Of a stretch of DNA of 64,000 bases, positions 7,784 through 16,280 are shown piece by piece. Made by a program: the position numbers and the translations under genes. The notes beneath the pieces were generated by a model, which did no database searches, was not told the DNA's origin, and was given only the letters and a program-made list of their open reading frames with translations. Origin of the DNA: Nostoc commune NIES-4072 (lineage in GTDB: Bacteria > Cyanobacteriota > Cyanobacteriia > Cyanobacteriales > Nostocaceae); assembly GCF_003113895.1 (NCBI RefSeq), contig NZ_BDUD01000001.1, forward strand, positions 1,525,821 to 1,589,820. The letters run 5' to 3'. Numbering within the stretch: position 1 is the first letter of the stretch; every line of letters begins with the position of its first letter.

Positions 7784-9583
7784 TCATGCGTACTTCACAA
7801 CTGAACCATCTACAGTTGTCTTTTCATCGTGGCAGTGTCTGTGTAATATCTGGAGATTTTTATAATCGTCTTTACCTCCCAAACTTTTGGGGATTTTGTG
7901 GTCAATCTCCAGTACATCTTCCTCTCGAAAGTACATTCGGCAGTGGGTACACTTCCCTTTTTGTTTCTTTAAGAGTGTTGCTACTCTCGTAGTCGTTTCT
8001 GGGTGTTCTCCCATTCTTGAACTCCAGTAAATTAGGTTGCCATCATAAGGACTAGCTTCGCCTTTAACTTTCACATGCCGAATAATTTTTGTTTCCGCGT
8101 GTGACCGTAACCGCAACGGGTTTTTACCCTCTTGCCTGGTTGCGAATACCCAATTATCACCACCTATGGTTTGCCAATATTTCTTTGTTACCCATCCCCT
8201 GGATTTCTTGGGGTGGCGGTGTTGCGCCCAAGCCTTTAGCTTTGGATACATGAGATTATCTAGGTCAGCAAAGATAACCTTGCTTACTGATGTTGAATAG
8301 TAGTTAGACCATCCTGTTATTACCGGATTTAGTCGGCTGATTAACGCCATTTGTGGCGCTGCTTTATGGTCATCGATGATACTTGCTATTCGGTCGTAAT
8401 GTATCTTTTGCTTTTCCTTGCTTGGGGTGATGATTGTCTTGAAGCCTTGTTTTGAGTGGTATTTACCCACTTTCCACTGTCTTATGTTAAAACCAAGGAA
8501 GTTAAAACCTGGTTTTTCTGACCCATACTTATTTAAAGTGTGGGTTAGACGTGTTTTAGAAAGCTTCAATTCCAGACCCATGTCTATTAACCATTCAGAG
8601 ATTATCTCCCTGCATCTTTGGACAACGGTTATGTCTTTGTGGAGAATCACAAAGTCATCGGCATATCGGATAACTTGAGGGCTTCTGAACTTTGTACCTT
8701 TTTTGTGATACCAAGTTTCCCTCATGGTTTGAGACATTTCTGGGAATGCCTTATTTATCCGTTCTTCCATCCCGTGAAGGGCGATGTTAGCTAGTAGCGG
8801 AGAGATTACCCCACCCTGTGGCGTACCCTCAGATGTTGGAAACAACTGCTTACCATCCATTACCCCCGCTTTTAACCATGCTCGAATTTGTCGGCGGATG
8901 GTGGGAGATGTATTTAATTTTCTTAGCAGTGCTTCATGGTCGATGCGGTCGAAGCATTTTGCAATGTCGGCATCAAGCACAAATTTACTTTTCTGCACAA
9001 TTGCTTGGAATATTGCCTCTCTTGCATCATGACATGAGCGCCCAGGTCTGAACCCGTATGAGTTAGGCTCAAATCGTGCTTCCCATTCCGGCTCTAATGC
9101 CAGTTTGAACAGCGCTTGCAAGGCTCGGTCGTTCATTACGGGAATACCCAAAGGTCGTTTCTCATCCGTTCCTGGTTTGGGAATCCAAACCCGTCGTGTC
9201 GGTTTCACCTTTGACTTAGGTTTTATTTTTGTAACCAGTATCAAACGAGCTTCTGGGGATAGTGATTTAACACCGTCCACCCCTGCTGTCTTTTTGCCCT
9301 GGTTATCTTGTGTAACCCGACGAACCGATAGACACTTTGCTGCCCAGGAATTCATCAACGTCCTCTGGAGTCTGCGAAATGCTTTGACATCACCACGACG
9401 AGATGCTTTGTAAATTCGTTTTTGCAACTTAAAAACACGTCTTTCCAACTTACGCCAGTTGATGTGTTTCCATTCCACCATCGATTCATTACTCAAAACC
9501 GTTCTAATTGGGTTAGTCTTCAGGGGAAGAAAACCGTTTTTGTTAGGTTTAGGAGCAATTTGTCGTGTATTAGACTTTTGCAT
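7784..9583 (-). CDS. ltrA: group II intron-encoded protein (reverse transcriptase/maturase/HNH endonuclease)
   Basis: 599 residues, full length for the family. The order is an N-terminal RT-associated region, the reverse transcriptase with catalytic YADD (Tyr307-Asp310), maturase domain X, a basic linker, and a C-terminal HNH endonuclease. The HNH has a CTHC zinc knuckle and LEIDHKIPKSLGG near residues 535-590. It promotes splicing of its own intron and inserts it into DNA by target-primed reverse transcription. No frameshift or stop is visible, so it may be active. Confidence 0.95.
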   Translation of the reverse strand: MQKSNTRQIAPKPNKNGFLPLKTNPIRTVLSNESMVEWKHINWRKLERRVFKLQKRIYKASRRGDVKAFRRLQRTLMNSWAAKCLSVRRVTQDNQGKKTAGVDGVKSLSPEARLILVTKIKPKSKVKPTRRVWIPKPGTDEKRPLGIPVMNDRALQALFKLALEPEWEARFEPNSYGFRPGRSCHDAREAIFQAIVQKSKFVLDADIAKCFDRIDHEALLRKLNTSPTIRRQIRAWLKAGVMDGKQLFPTSEGTPQGGVISPLLANIALHGMEERINKAFPEMSQTMRETWYHKKGTKFRSPQVIRYADDFVILHKDITVVQRCREIISEWLIDMGLELKLSKTRLTHTLNKYGSEKPGFNFLGFNIRQWKVGKYHSKQGFKTIITPSKEKQKIHYDRIASIIDDHKAAPQMALISRLNPVITGWSNYYSTSVSKVIFADLDNLMYPKLKAWAQHRHPKKSRGWVTKKYWQTIGGDNWVFATRQEGKNPLRLRSHAETKIIRHVKVKGEASPYDGNLIYWSSRMGEHPETTTRVATLLKKQKGKCTHCRMYFREEDVLEIDHKIPKSLGGKDDYKNLQILHRHCHDEKTTVDGSVVKYA

Positions 9584-10203
9584 TGCTACTCATAACTTTA
9601 CACTCCAAATCACCGTAAGTCCGTCAGCATATCTCTGTCATTACAACAGAGCGTTCGCTTCTGACTAAATCTTTACTCTCGTTGCATACGGTTAGCACCT
9701 ACTCGGTTATCGACCTTACTGAGAGCAAACGAAAGGTTACTTCGTTCCGAATAACCATTGTTAGAACCTTTAGAATGATGCTATCCACCGGGTTTATTAG
9801 GAGTGCAACTGGTCAGGCGAGGAACTGCCAGCCCTTTATCCCTTACCTTTTGGCTCCAACGCATTAAGCCTTATTTCGCTGGTTCTTTATTACGATGGTT
9901 CGGCGCATCTTTGCTTTTGCTATTCATGGGTTCATGCTCGAAAGGGAACCAGCTTAGGCTGCCAGTTGTTCCTCCTTTTCATCCCGCTTTACGGATTGAT
10001 GGCTAGTCGCTACCGTAGGGATGATGCTGTTACCGTTGCACCTACGGAGAGGGACTTCTCCTTAATTTCTTTTGGAGTCACCCTCATGGTTATTCAGTTA
10101 TCATCTGAGAGAGATTAAAGTGCGAACTCAACCCAATGGGGTTATCTCTCAAATGTCACTCATCCCTGAATATTTCTATTCATTTCGAGTGAACGAATCG
10201 CAC

Positions 10204-10224
10204 CCGCGCACTAAAGTGACGCGG
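10204..10224 (-). ncRNA. IS right-end hairpin / putative omega-RNA 3' stem-loop
   Basis: On the minus strand CCGCG and CGCGG form the outer stem, with CAC/GTG inside and a TTTA loop. It begins 14 nt after the tnpB stop. In IS200/IS605 elements the right-end hairpin is recognised by the TnpA transposase, and the same region forms the 3' scaffold of the TnpB guide RNA. Only 12 nt of right end (TAGTGGCTCAA plus one base) lie beyond it, now displaced to 7679-7690 by the intron. Confidence 0.65.
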
Positions 10225-10237
10225 ATTCGGGCAAAGG

Positions 10238-11752
10238 TTATGATAACTTTTCGCGCTTTACCGCTATCTGGTTATCACTTTTGCCTTGTAAGTCGAACTG
10301 CTCTGAGGGTAAATGAGATAACCTACTTTCAGACGCGCTTACTTGTTCGCAGTTTATTCGATATTGCTGCCATGCCGACTTTAAGATTGACTCCAACCTT
10401 GGATACTCATATTGAGCATCCTGCAATGACAACTGATCCTCATTAACGTATCTACTCAGAAATGCACTAAAAATATCACGGTGCATAACAACTCCTGTCA
10501 CATCTCTATGAACCCGTTGGGATAGCGATTTTTTGATACGACTACCATCTAAATGAGTTTGAGAGAGTGCAGTTTTCTGAGTAGAAAAAGTTATGAATTG
10601 ACCACCAGCACTTTCAGCCTTGCGTTTCAATTCAGATTGTACAAATCCAGGTGATTTAGCAGAAATAGCCTTACCGTAGCGTTTCTGCCATCCTTTGACT
10701 GAGACTTTTTCCGTTTTAATTATGCTGCCATGCCTTAAAACCTCATTAACTACTTTACGGTTTTGAGACTTGGCATAAGAAGTTTTACGTCTTTCTAGTT
10801 CACGCTTCTTTTGAGCAACCTTTTTGTAGGATTTAGACTTGTTCCACCTGCGATTACCCTTTTTGACTTTGCCTTTTTTGGTAACTATTTTGCGTCCCTT
10901 TTTAGCTAAGAAATCTGGCTCATAATTGTCAGGATTATTAGCACGTTGGGAACGTTGCATTTTTTGTTGTAGTCTCGTTATCTCCTTCTGGAAGTTAGGG
11001 ACTTTATCAGCAAAGGGCAACAGTCCCGCTTGATTGTCACTTACAAAAGCGATGTTGGAGATATTAAGGTCTAAACCAATAGTACCTTCTAAAACATAAT
11101 TTTGTGGCTTTTGATGTGGTATCCCCTCGTTTATTATCTGGATAAACCAGCGACGTTTACCATTAATCTCTTTCCATAACAGACGAATGTATTTAACAGG
11201 TGAATTTAACCCATGCTGTATTACTGGATTAAATTTATCAATAATAGAGTTGAGTCTAAGTTTTCCCCAAACTACTTGATTATCTTTCCAGCGCAACCCT
11301 TGTTTGTTAGTCTTACCTTCAACAGACCTGAATCTATTAGAAGTTTTAAATCTAACTTTTTTGGCTAGTCCAAACAAAACTTTTTCACTAGCCCTAAAAG
11401 CGCGAGTGGCTATCGTCTGCTGAGTGTTTGAGTCTATTTTATCAGCAATCCATTTTGATTTATTACTAACTAACGTGGCATAAGCTTGTAATTCATAATC
11501 CGAATATCTATACAACTTTCTAGCTTCAGAGAACATATTAGAACGTTGTTTCTTTTGCTCTCTAGGTAACTTTCTAGCTGCTTGATAAATATCAGAATTT
11601 TTAACTAACTCCATCCTAGTCACCGCTTCATTTAGACAAGCATTGTATAGCTGTCTACTCGCTTGAAACCTAGCTAATAATTCTGATTCTTGCTTGCTGT
11701 CAACCACTAATGAAATTGTAGTTACGAAAGATGGAGTTTTGCTCTTAGCCAC
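10238..11752 (-). CDS. tnpB: RNA-guided endonuclease TnpB (IS200/IS605)
   Basis: 504 residues from a GTG at 11752, chosen because AGGAGGTG lies about 9 nt upstream; longer readings start inside the promoter region. RuvC-like catalytic residues are visible: Asp228 in GLDLN, Glu348 in TEKVS and Asp426 in MHRD. The usual four-cysteine zinc ribbon between the second and third residues is degenerate here (SQTHLDGSRIKKSLSQRVHRD, no CxxC pairs). TnpB uses an omega-RNA made from the element's right end to cut DNA at the donor joint. It is divergent from tnpA. Confidence 0.92.
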   Translation of the reverse strand: MAKSKTPSFVTTISLVVDSKQESELLARFQASRQLYNACLNEAVTRMELVKNSDIYQAARKLPREQKKQRSNMFSEARKLYRYSDYELQAYATLVSNKSKWIADKIDSNTQQTIATRAFRASEKVLFGLAKKVRFKTSNRFRSVEGKTNKQGLRWKDNQVVWGKLRLNSIIDKFNPVIQHGLNSPVKYIRLLWKEINGKRRWFIQIINEGIPHQKPQNYVLEGTIGLDLNISNIAFVSDNQAGLLPFADKVPNFQKEITRLQQKMQRSQRANNPDNYEPDFLAKKGRKIVTKKGKVKKGNRRWNKSKSYKKVAQKKRELERRKTSYAKSQNRKVVNEVLRHGSIIKTEKVSVKGWQKRYGKAISAKSPGFVQSELKRKAESAGGQFITFSTQKTALSQTHLDGSRIKKSLSQRVHRDVTGVVMHRDIFSAFLSRYVNEDQLSLQDAQYEYPRLESILKSAWQQYRINCEQVSASESRLSHLPSEQFDLQGKSDNQIAVKREKLS

Positions 11753-11842
11753 TGTTTTATCACCTCCTAAATTTTGTATAAGGCTCATTGCTATATACAA
11801 TACACTGTTGTAATATATCTGTCAACACAATCATGTAAGGTG

Positions 11843-12250
11843 ATGAAAAAATCTAGCAGGGAGTACAGGCATAACAATCATTCGGTAGGGTCTGCTACTG
11901 TGCATTTAATCTGGATACCCAAGAGAAGAAAACCCGTTTTAGTTGGAGACATTAAATTTCGTCTTAGCCAAATAATGACTGAGGTTGCAAATGAAAAAGG
12001 ATGGATAATTAAATGCTTAGAGATTGCACCTGACCATGTTCATGCTTTGGTGGAATATGACCCCAGCACACCAATTAATTCAATTGTTAAAGCTTTCAAA
12101 GGTCGCTCATCCAGATATTTAAGACAAGAGTTTCCACAATTACTTAAACTTCCTACTTTGTGGACTCACTCGTATTACTACGATTCAACGGGAAAAATTT
12201 CATCTGCAATTATTGAGAAATACATTAATGACCCACATCACTACAAATAA
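11843..12250 (+). CDS. tnpA: IS200-type Y1 transposase TnpA
   Basis: 135 residues from the ATG at 11843 with AAGGTG just upstream. The HUH motif is DHVHALVEY (His65, His67) and the probable nucleophile is Tyr127 in IEKYIND. Y1 transposases excise and insert single-stranded circles at hairpin-marked ends without target duplication. The start lies 90 bp from the divergent tnpB start, so the two share a promoter region. The ORF looks intact. Confidence 0.93.
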   Translation: MKKSSREYRHNNHSVGSATVHLIWIPKRRKPVLVGDIKFRLSQIMTEVANEKGWIIKCLEIAPDHVHALVEYDPSTPINSIVKAFKGRSSRYLRQEFPQLLKLPTLWTHSYYYDSTGKISSAIIEKYINDPHHYK

Positions 12251-12372
12251 CCACTGCGGATAAATCCGCATGAGTCAGGTTTCCGCCACGATATAAATAA
12301 CGTAGGTAGTTCAATTCATTTATTTTCTTGAACTACCTACTTCGTGGCTACCACCTTTCCCACGCTATTTAG
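12251..12372. repeat. IS left end with subterminal hairpins
   Basis: Three inverted repeats lie in a row: TGCGGA-TAAA-TCCGCA (12255-12270) right after the tnpA stop, a 13-bp perfect stem GTAGGTAGTTCAA/TTGAACTACCTAC (12302-12314 with 12328-12340), and a CGTGG/CCACG stem near the tip. The first may double as the tnpA terminator; the others are candidate TnpA recognition hairpins. Confidence 0.7.
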
Positions 12373-13015
12373 GTGTAGAGAAAGTCCACTTTATAGGCAA
12401 TTCAGTGACAGACACCTCAGTGAATCCCTCGGCGCTCAAGACCCTTTCACATTCGCCTCTTTCGCCGAAGCGGAACAAAGGCGGCCCCGAAGGTAGATCC
12501 AGATCCATGTTGCCATAAGTCTGCACCGAACCCAGTATAAGAGCCATAAACGGATTGCACGTTGGCGGTGTCCAACAGGTAAAGGCATATCGCCCTCCCG
12601 GTTTGAGTACGCGAAAGGATTCAGCGATCGCTCTTTCTGGGTTGGGGAAATGGAGGATGCTCAAGCTACAAACAACCGCCTCAAACTGGCCCGACTCAAA
12701 AGGAAGGTTCTCAGCATCTCCGTTATAAAATGATGCTTGAGGGCATCGCACTCTGGCAATAGCCACCATATTCTCTGCATAGTCCAATCCTGTTACTATG
12801 GCCTCCCGCTTTAATGCTGCGGCACTAAGCCAGCCAGTCCCGCAAGCTACATCGAGCAACCTCAAACCAGATGCTCCTACAGCATCCAATATGGCTTCAT
12901 CCACCTGAGAAGTTACAGTAGCGATCGCTTCATCATATTTTTGGGCTACGAGAGAAAATCTGTCACGCTCGAACTGTTTGAATGGATCATGAACACTGGT
13001 CGAGTCATCTGTCAT
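12373..13015 (-). pseudogene. class I SAM-dependent methyltransferase, 5' part (split gene)
   Basis: The 5' part encodes about 215 residues with the SAM-binding motif LLDVACGTGWLS (about residues 52-63), the acidic YAENM loop, NGDAENLPFESG and CSLSILHFPNPERA. It then runs into the IS element and stops at a TAG seven bases later. With 7495-7679 appended it becomes a complete UbiE-type enzyme. The ATG at 13015 lies 3 bp after the upstream oxidoreductase stop, so the two form an operon. Substrate unknown. Without the last 60 residues it is probably inactive. Confidence 0.87.
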
Positions 13016-13018
13016 TTG

Positions 13019-14101
13019 TTACTTTTGCTCCTTATCATTCAAAAAAACAGGTTGGCCGCCTTGCTTAAGAGATACTGTTAAAGCAGCAAGAATTTCTACT
13101 AACTGTGCGCCTACCCAGCCAGACGAAACCTCTGAGGGAGTATTGTTAAGAACAGAGACAACAAAGCAGGAGCAAACTCGCCCCAATGGTTCCCCTGGCT
13201 CTAATTCCAGCATCACCTGCTTTTGATTTAGAGGAATAAATTGATTCCCCTGCTGTTCAAACTCACCATGTAGTAGGGTGAGAGGTGATGATTGCGACAT
13301 TTCATCAAAAATCAAACTACCAAGGTTACCTACAATCGCCAGCCGTCGCTGCTTATCAGGATTTAGCCAGCATAAGTGAATATAAGCTTGAAAGTTATCT
13401 GGATATGTCAGTGTTAGCCATACTAGGTCAGCTAATCCTTGAGATGGGGAGTGGGTCATTTCCCTACTCCCTGCTCCCCACTCCCTACTCCCCTCTCCCT
13501 GTAGCCACACCGTACCCGTTGCTTGTACTTTCACAGGGGTCTGTCCCAGCCAAGCGTTAAAGATAGCAATATCGTGAATAGCTAAGTCCCACAGCGCATC
13601 AACATCTTGCCGAACAGGCCCCAAATGGGTGCGCGTCGCGTAGCCATAGCGTAAATCACCTAATTTCCCCGCTTGTACTACAGTTTTTCCTCGCTCAACT
13701 GCTGGGTGAAATAAATAAGTATGGTCAACCATGAGTATTAAATGATGCTGCTCTGCTAACTGGCAAAGTTCCCGACATTCTCCTGGGTTGAGAGTTAGAG
13801 GTTTTTCAGCTAAAACATGGTATCCCTGTTGGAGAGCGTCTTTAATTAAAACGTAGTGAGTGGTAGCTGGAGTTGCGATCGCCACCCCTGTCAACCCTGG
13901 AACTTTCTTTAAATCTTCCCATTGAGTTGTTAAGACTACATTATCATCTAAATTAAACTGCTGTTTTATCGCCGCTAATCGTTCTGGATGGGGGTCTATT
14001 ACAGCAACTACATCTACTTGAGGATGTGCTAAGAAATTCCGCAGCAAATGCACTCCCCAACGCCCAACTCCGATGACAGCAATTTTAATTTGGTTTGTCA
14101 T
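13019..14101 (-). CDS. Gfo/Idh/MocA family oxidoreductase
   Basis: 360 residues. The N-terminal Rossmann motif is VIGVGRWGVHLLRN, the family signature LAEKPLTLN is near residue 98, and HDIAIFN carries the usual catalytic-site histidine. Such enzymes oxidise or reduce sugars or related polyols with NAD(P). Residues about 201-221 (GEGSREWGAGSREMTHSPSQ) are encoded by an in-frame STRR at about 13441-13505 and interrupt the substrate domain. The gene is first in an operon with the split methyltransferase. Confidence 0.9.
   Translation of the reverse strand: MTNQIKIAVIGVGRWGVHLLRNFLAHPQVDVVAVIDPHPERLAAIKQQFNLDDNVVLTTQWEDLKKVPGLTGVAIATPATTHYVLIKDALQQGYHVLAEKPLTLNPGECRELCQLAEQHHLILMVDHTYLFHPAVERGKTVVQAGKLGDLRYGYATRTHLGPVRQDVDALWDLAIHDIAIFNAWLGQTPVKVQATGTVWLQGEGSREWGAGSREMTHSPSQGLADLVWLTLTYPDNFQAYIHLCWLNPDKQRRLAIVGNLGSLIFDEMSQSSPLTLLHGEFEQQGNQFIPLNQKQVMLELEPGEPLGRVCSCFVVSVLNNTPSEVSSGWVGAQLVEILAALTVSLKQGGQPVFLNDKEQK
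13441..13505. repeat. STRR inside the oxidoreductase coding sequence
   Basis: Tandem CCCTACT/CCCCACT heptamers, the same family as the intergenic repeats, lie in frame inside the Gfo/Idh gene. They add a Gly/Ser/Arg/Glu-rich loop and keep the frame. Confidence 0.8.
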
Positions 14102-14134
14102 TAGTCATTAGTCATTAGTCATTAGTCATTAGTA
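14101..14134. repeat. STRR TTAGTCA
   Basis: Four to five tandem copies of the heptamer TTAGTCA immediately upstream of the oxidoreductase start. The same unit recurs at about 17440-17470, 34205-34230 and 43600-43640. Confidence 0.85.
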
Positions 14135-14181
14135 TGCAAGGGACTAGGGACAAATGACCACTGACCAGCACTATTTTTGGT

Positions 14182-14901
14182 TTAGGGTATTTGCGGGTTA
14201 GGAATTGCTAAAAAGGCTACTTTAGCTGCGGCTTGTTCAGCAGTTTTGATTGATCGCCCTTTACCTTCTCCTAACTTGTTTCCGTGTAGCCAAACTTCAG
14301 CCACAAAACGTTCTTGATTGCGGTGCGGTTGAGTGACTTCCACAACCCGATACTCTGGTAAAACTTTAAATTGTGCCTGAGTCCATTCTTGGAGAGCAGC
14401 TTTGTAATTAAGTCTGGCAGGATCGAGGCGAATTTCTGTTGTTAGTTGTTGAAAGTGGGGATCTAGCCAAGAGCGGATCAGTTCCAGATTTTGAGTACTT
14501 AAGTAAAGCGCACCCAGAACTGCTTCAAAGGCATCTGCTAATCGTGACTCTTGACCAACTTTATCAGCAGTAGCACTACCAGCGACTAGTAAGTATAACT
14601 CCAAACCATAAACTCTTGCTAATTGAGCGAGGATGCGATCGCTCACCAACACCGAACGAATTGCCGCAAAATCCCCTACTGGACAATCAGGATAATTTTC
14701 CCATAACACAACAGCCGACACCAGCCGCACCACTGCATCGCCAACAAACTCTAGTTGTTCATAATTTGCCGACTCAGAGACAGTGGGATGAGTTAGCGCT
14801 AAATCTAGCAATTCCCACTTTATAGGTGCTTCTAGCGACAAACCTAATTTTTGGACTAAACTTTCGAGTTGCCGTTGACGGCGTGGATAGGCAAGGGGCA
14901 T
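14182..14901 (-). CDS. rnc: ribonuclease III
   Basis: 239 residues from the ATG at 14901. The longer reading to 15021 is rejected because its extra 40 residues (Pro/Cys-rich) are translated STRR. Catalytic motif NYEQLEFVGDAVV carries Glu51 and Asp55; the second acidic pair is Asp123 and Glu126 in LADAFEAVLG. A dsRNA-binding domain (about 160-235) ends the protein. It cleaves double-stranded RNA in rRNA and other processing. It is the next gene downstream of rnpB on the same strand. Confidence 0.95.
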   Translation of the reverse strand: MPLAYPRRQRQLESLVQKLGLSLEAPIKWELLDLALTHPTVSESANYEQLEFVGDAVVRLVSAVVLWENYPDCPVGDFAAIRSVLVSDRILAQLARVYGLELYLLVAGSATADKVGQESRLADAFEAVLGALYLSTQNLELIRSWLDPHFQQLTTEIRLDPARLNYKAALQEWTQAQFKVLPEYRVVEVTQPHRNQERFVAEVWLHGNKLGEGKGRSIKTAEQAAAKVAFLAIPNPQIP

Positions 14902-14902
14902 T

Positions 14903-15036
14903 ACGTGACAAGGGGCAGGGGGCAGGGAGCAGGGGGCAGGGGGCAGGGGGCAGGGGAGGCAGGGGGAGCAGGGGAAAAATACTAACTTCTGACTCCTAAC
15001 TCCTAACTCAGCACTCAGCACTCAGCACTCAGCACT
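14903..15036. repeat. STRR array upstream of rnc
   Basis: GGGGGCA-type, AACTCCT-type and AGCACTC-type heptamers follow each other between rnc and rnpB. The array can be read as an open frame extension of rnc, a likely cause of wrong start calls. Confidence 0.85.
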
Positions 15037-15044
15037 AAAAAGGG

Positions 15045-15474
15045 GGGAGAGAGCAGGACATAAGCCGGGTTCTGTTCTCTTGCGAGGGCAGTTATCTATC
15101 TGGGACGCTTGTTACCAAACGCCTCTAGCGGCTCTCATTGAGCGGAACTGGTAAAAGACCAACCGTAGTTCCTATCGCCTTGCTCCCAACCGGGGTTTAC
15201 CGAGCCAGCACCTCTCGATACTGCTGGTGCGCTCTTACCGCACCTTTGCACCCTTACCAAATTTAGTTAAGAGTTATGAGTGATGAGTTAAAAGTTAATA
15301 ATTCCTAACTCCTAACTTCTAACTCCTAACTTTTTTGGCGGTATCTTTCTGTGGCACTATCCTCACGATCGCTCGCACTGGACGTTATCCAGCAAGTTTG
15401 GTCTTTCGGGAGTCCGGACTTTCCTCAAACCAGTAACTATGACTGATCTGCAACCGCCTGCGCCTACTCTCTCC
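15045..15474 (-). ncRNA. rnpB: RNase P RNA with an internal STRR
   Basis: The minus strand carries the bacterial type A RNase P RNA signatures: the 5' region with GAGGAAAGTCCGGACTCCC and the 3' region ending AAACCCGGCTTATG (read as AGAACCCGGCTTATGTCCTG). The terminal GAGAG/CTCTC ends pair as P1. About 70 nt of AACTCCT-type tandem repeat (15263-15335) is inserted in a peripheral stem. Such STRRs in rnpB are a known trait of heterocystous cyanobacteria. Ends are placed by P1 pairing and are accurate to a few bases. Confidence 0.95.
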
Positions 15475-15520
15475 TTAGATCCAGTGTAATCTTTGGTTGA
15501 CGTAGTATGTTGACATGGCA

Positions 15521-16216
15521 TTACTTTTTTTTATTCCAAGGTAGAGCGTAAGTCCAAGGTAGTTTTCTGACTGTAAAAGGACAATTAATAATGCTAATGG
15601 GAGGAAAATCACGACCTGGAGCTAGACCTAAACGCACCTCAGATATCCGTAGCACCAGTTGCAGTGAAAAGTCTAACTCCTTTCTTCTGTTCATAAAGTC
15701 GTTGTACAATTTTTTTTGCCCTTTTTGCAGCCCGTTGATATCAATTAGTGGTTTTTTAGCTGAATAGGTTCCAGCTACTTGATCGCGCTCGAATACATCT
15801 TCTGCTGTCACCGTTTCAGAAAGTGTTTTTTTGGGAGCAATCAGGCTAGGACTTTGGGGTACTGCTAAGTCGCGGGTTAAGTCTGGTGATTTCCGAATTA
15901 CGCGGCGCGATTGCTTGCTATGTTCAACTACTAAAGAACTGTTGTCCCAATCAACGTATACAGCAATATTTTCAGATTTATTTTCAATGCTAATTCCTAA
16001 ATCTTTCAAATCATCAATTGGGTAGGAGGATTTGAGTTTAAAGGAAATTCCAATTTTGTCGTCGAGATTGTTTTCTTTGAGTTGCTCGTCAACGATTCCT
16101 TTTTTAAACTCAAACTTAATTTGATCATCGATGGATTCAACCATGCGGTTAAAAACGTATGAAACACCGATAATATAAATCGTTAAAACTACTAAATTCT
16201 GATCGCTGCTCCTCAT
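15521..16216 (-). CDS. conserved hypothetical protein
   Basis: 231 residues, not recognised. A hydrophobic stretch near the N-terminus (LVVLTIYIIGVSYVFNRMV) may anchor it in a membrane. The remainder is soluble and mixed charged, with a KSSYPIDDLKDLGISIENKSENIAVYVDWDNSSLVVEH segment that looks like a beta-sandwich and a basic tail. Codon use resembles its neighbours. It precedes corA on the other side of a 60-bp gap in the same orientation but has no evident link to it. Confidence 0.55.
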   Translation of the reverse strand: MRSSDQNLVVLTIYIIGVSYVFNRMVESIDDQIKFEFKKGIVDEQLKENNLDDKIGISFKLKSSYPIDDLKDLGISIENKSENIAVYVDWDNSSLVVEHSKQSRRVIRKSPDLTRDLAVPQSPSLIAPKKTLSETVTAEDVFERDQVAGTYSAKKPLIDINGLQKGQKKLYNDFMNRRKELDFSLQLVLRISEVRLGLAPGRDFPPISIINCPFTVRKLPWTYALPWNKKK

Positions 16217-16280
16217 AACTTATAATATTAACTCCCGGTGCTAATAAATGTATATTTGAGTCATTATCCATCTAATATTT

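Larger units (their letters stand above)
7691..10203 (-). mobile_element. group II intron with RT-HNH maturase, inserted in the IS right end
   Basis: The 3' end is well defined. Domain V is at 7731-7764 (reads GAGCCGGATGAGGTGAAAGT then CTCACGTCCGGTTTT). Domain VI follows with a bulged A 7 nt before the terminal TTTAC, placing the 3' boundary at 7691. The 5' boundary is set at GTGCG starting at 10203; an alternative GTGCG starts at 10211. The maturase ORF sits in domain IV. The stretch 9584-10203 contains no gene and corresponds to RNA domains I to IV. The insertion point is directly beside the IS right-end stem-loop. Confidence 0.85.
7680..12372 (-). mobile_element. IS200/IS605 element with divergent tnpA and tnpB, split by a group II intron
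   Basis: The element interrupts a methyltransferase gene. On the minus strand the left flank ends ...CTACAC and the right end is ...GGCTCAA, followed by the rest of the gene. Excision restores the reading frame without a target duplication, as expected for Y1-transposase elements; a two-base ambiguity (CT) remains at the join. The left end (12251-12372) contains several hairpins, and the right-end hairpin is at 10204-10224. The TCAA right end matches the cleavage tetranucleotide known for IS608. The element would be about 2.18 kb without the intron. Confidence 0.83.

Noticed and set aside
9584-10203. ORFs upstream of the maturase on either strand
   Set aside because: This stretch is intron RNA domains I-IV; the ORFs show no protein features.
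7680-12372. IStron-like reading, in which one intron spans the whole insertion
   Set aside because: The GTGCG 5' end is inside, next to the IS hairpin, and the right-end tip lies beyond the intron 3' end; nesting explains both.
14902-15021. N-terminal extension of RNase III
   Set aside because: The 40 residues (Pro/Cys-rich) are translated STRR; the family start matches the ATG at 14901.
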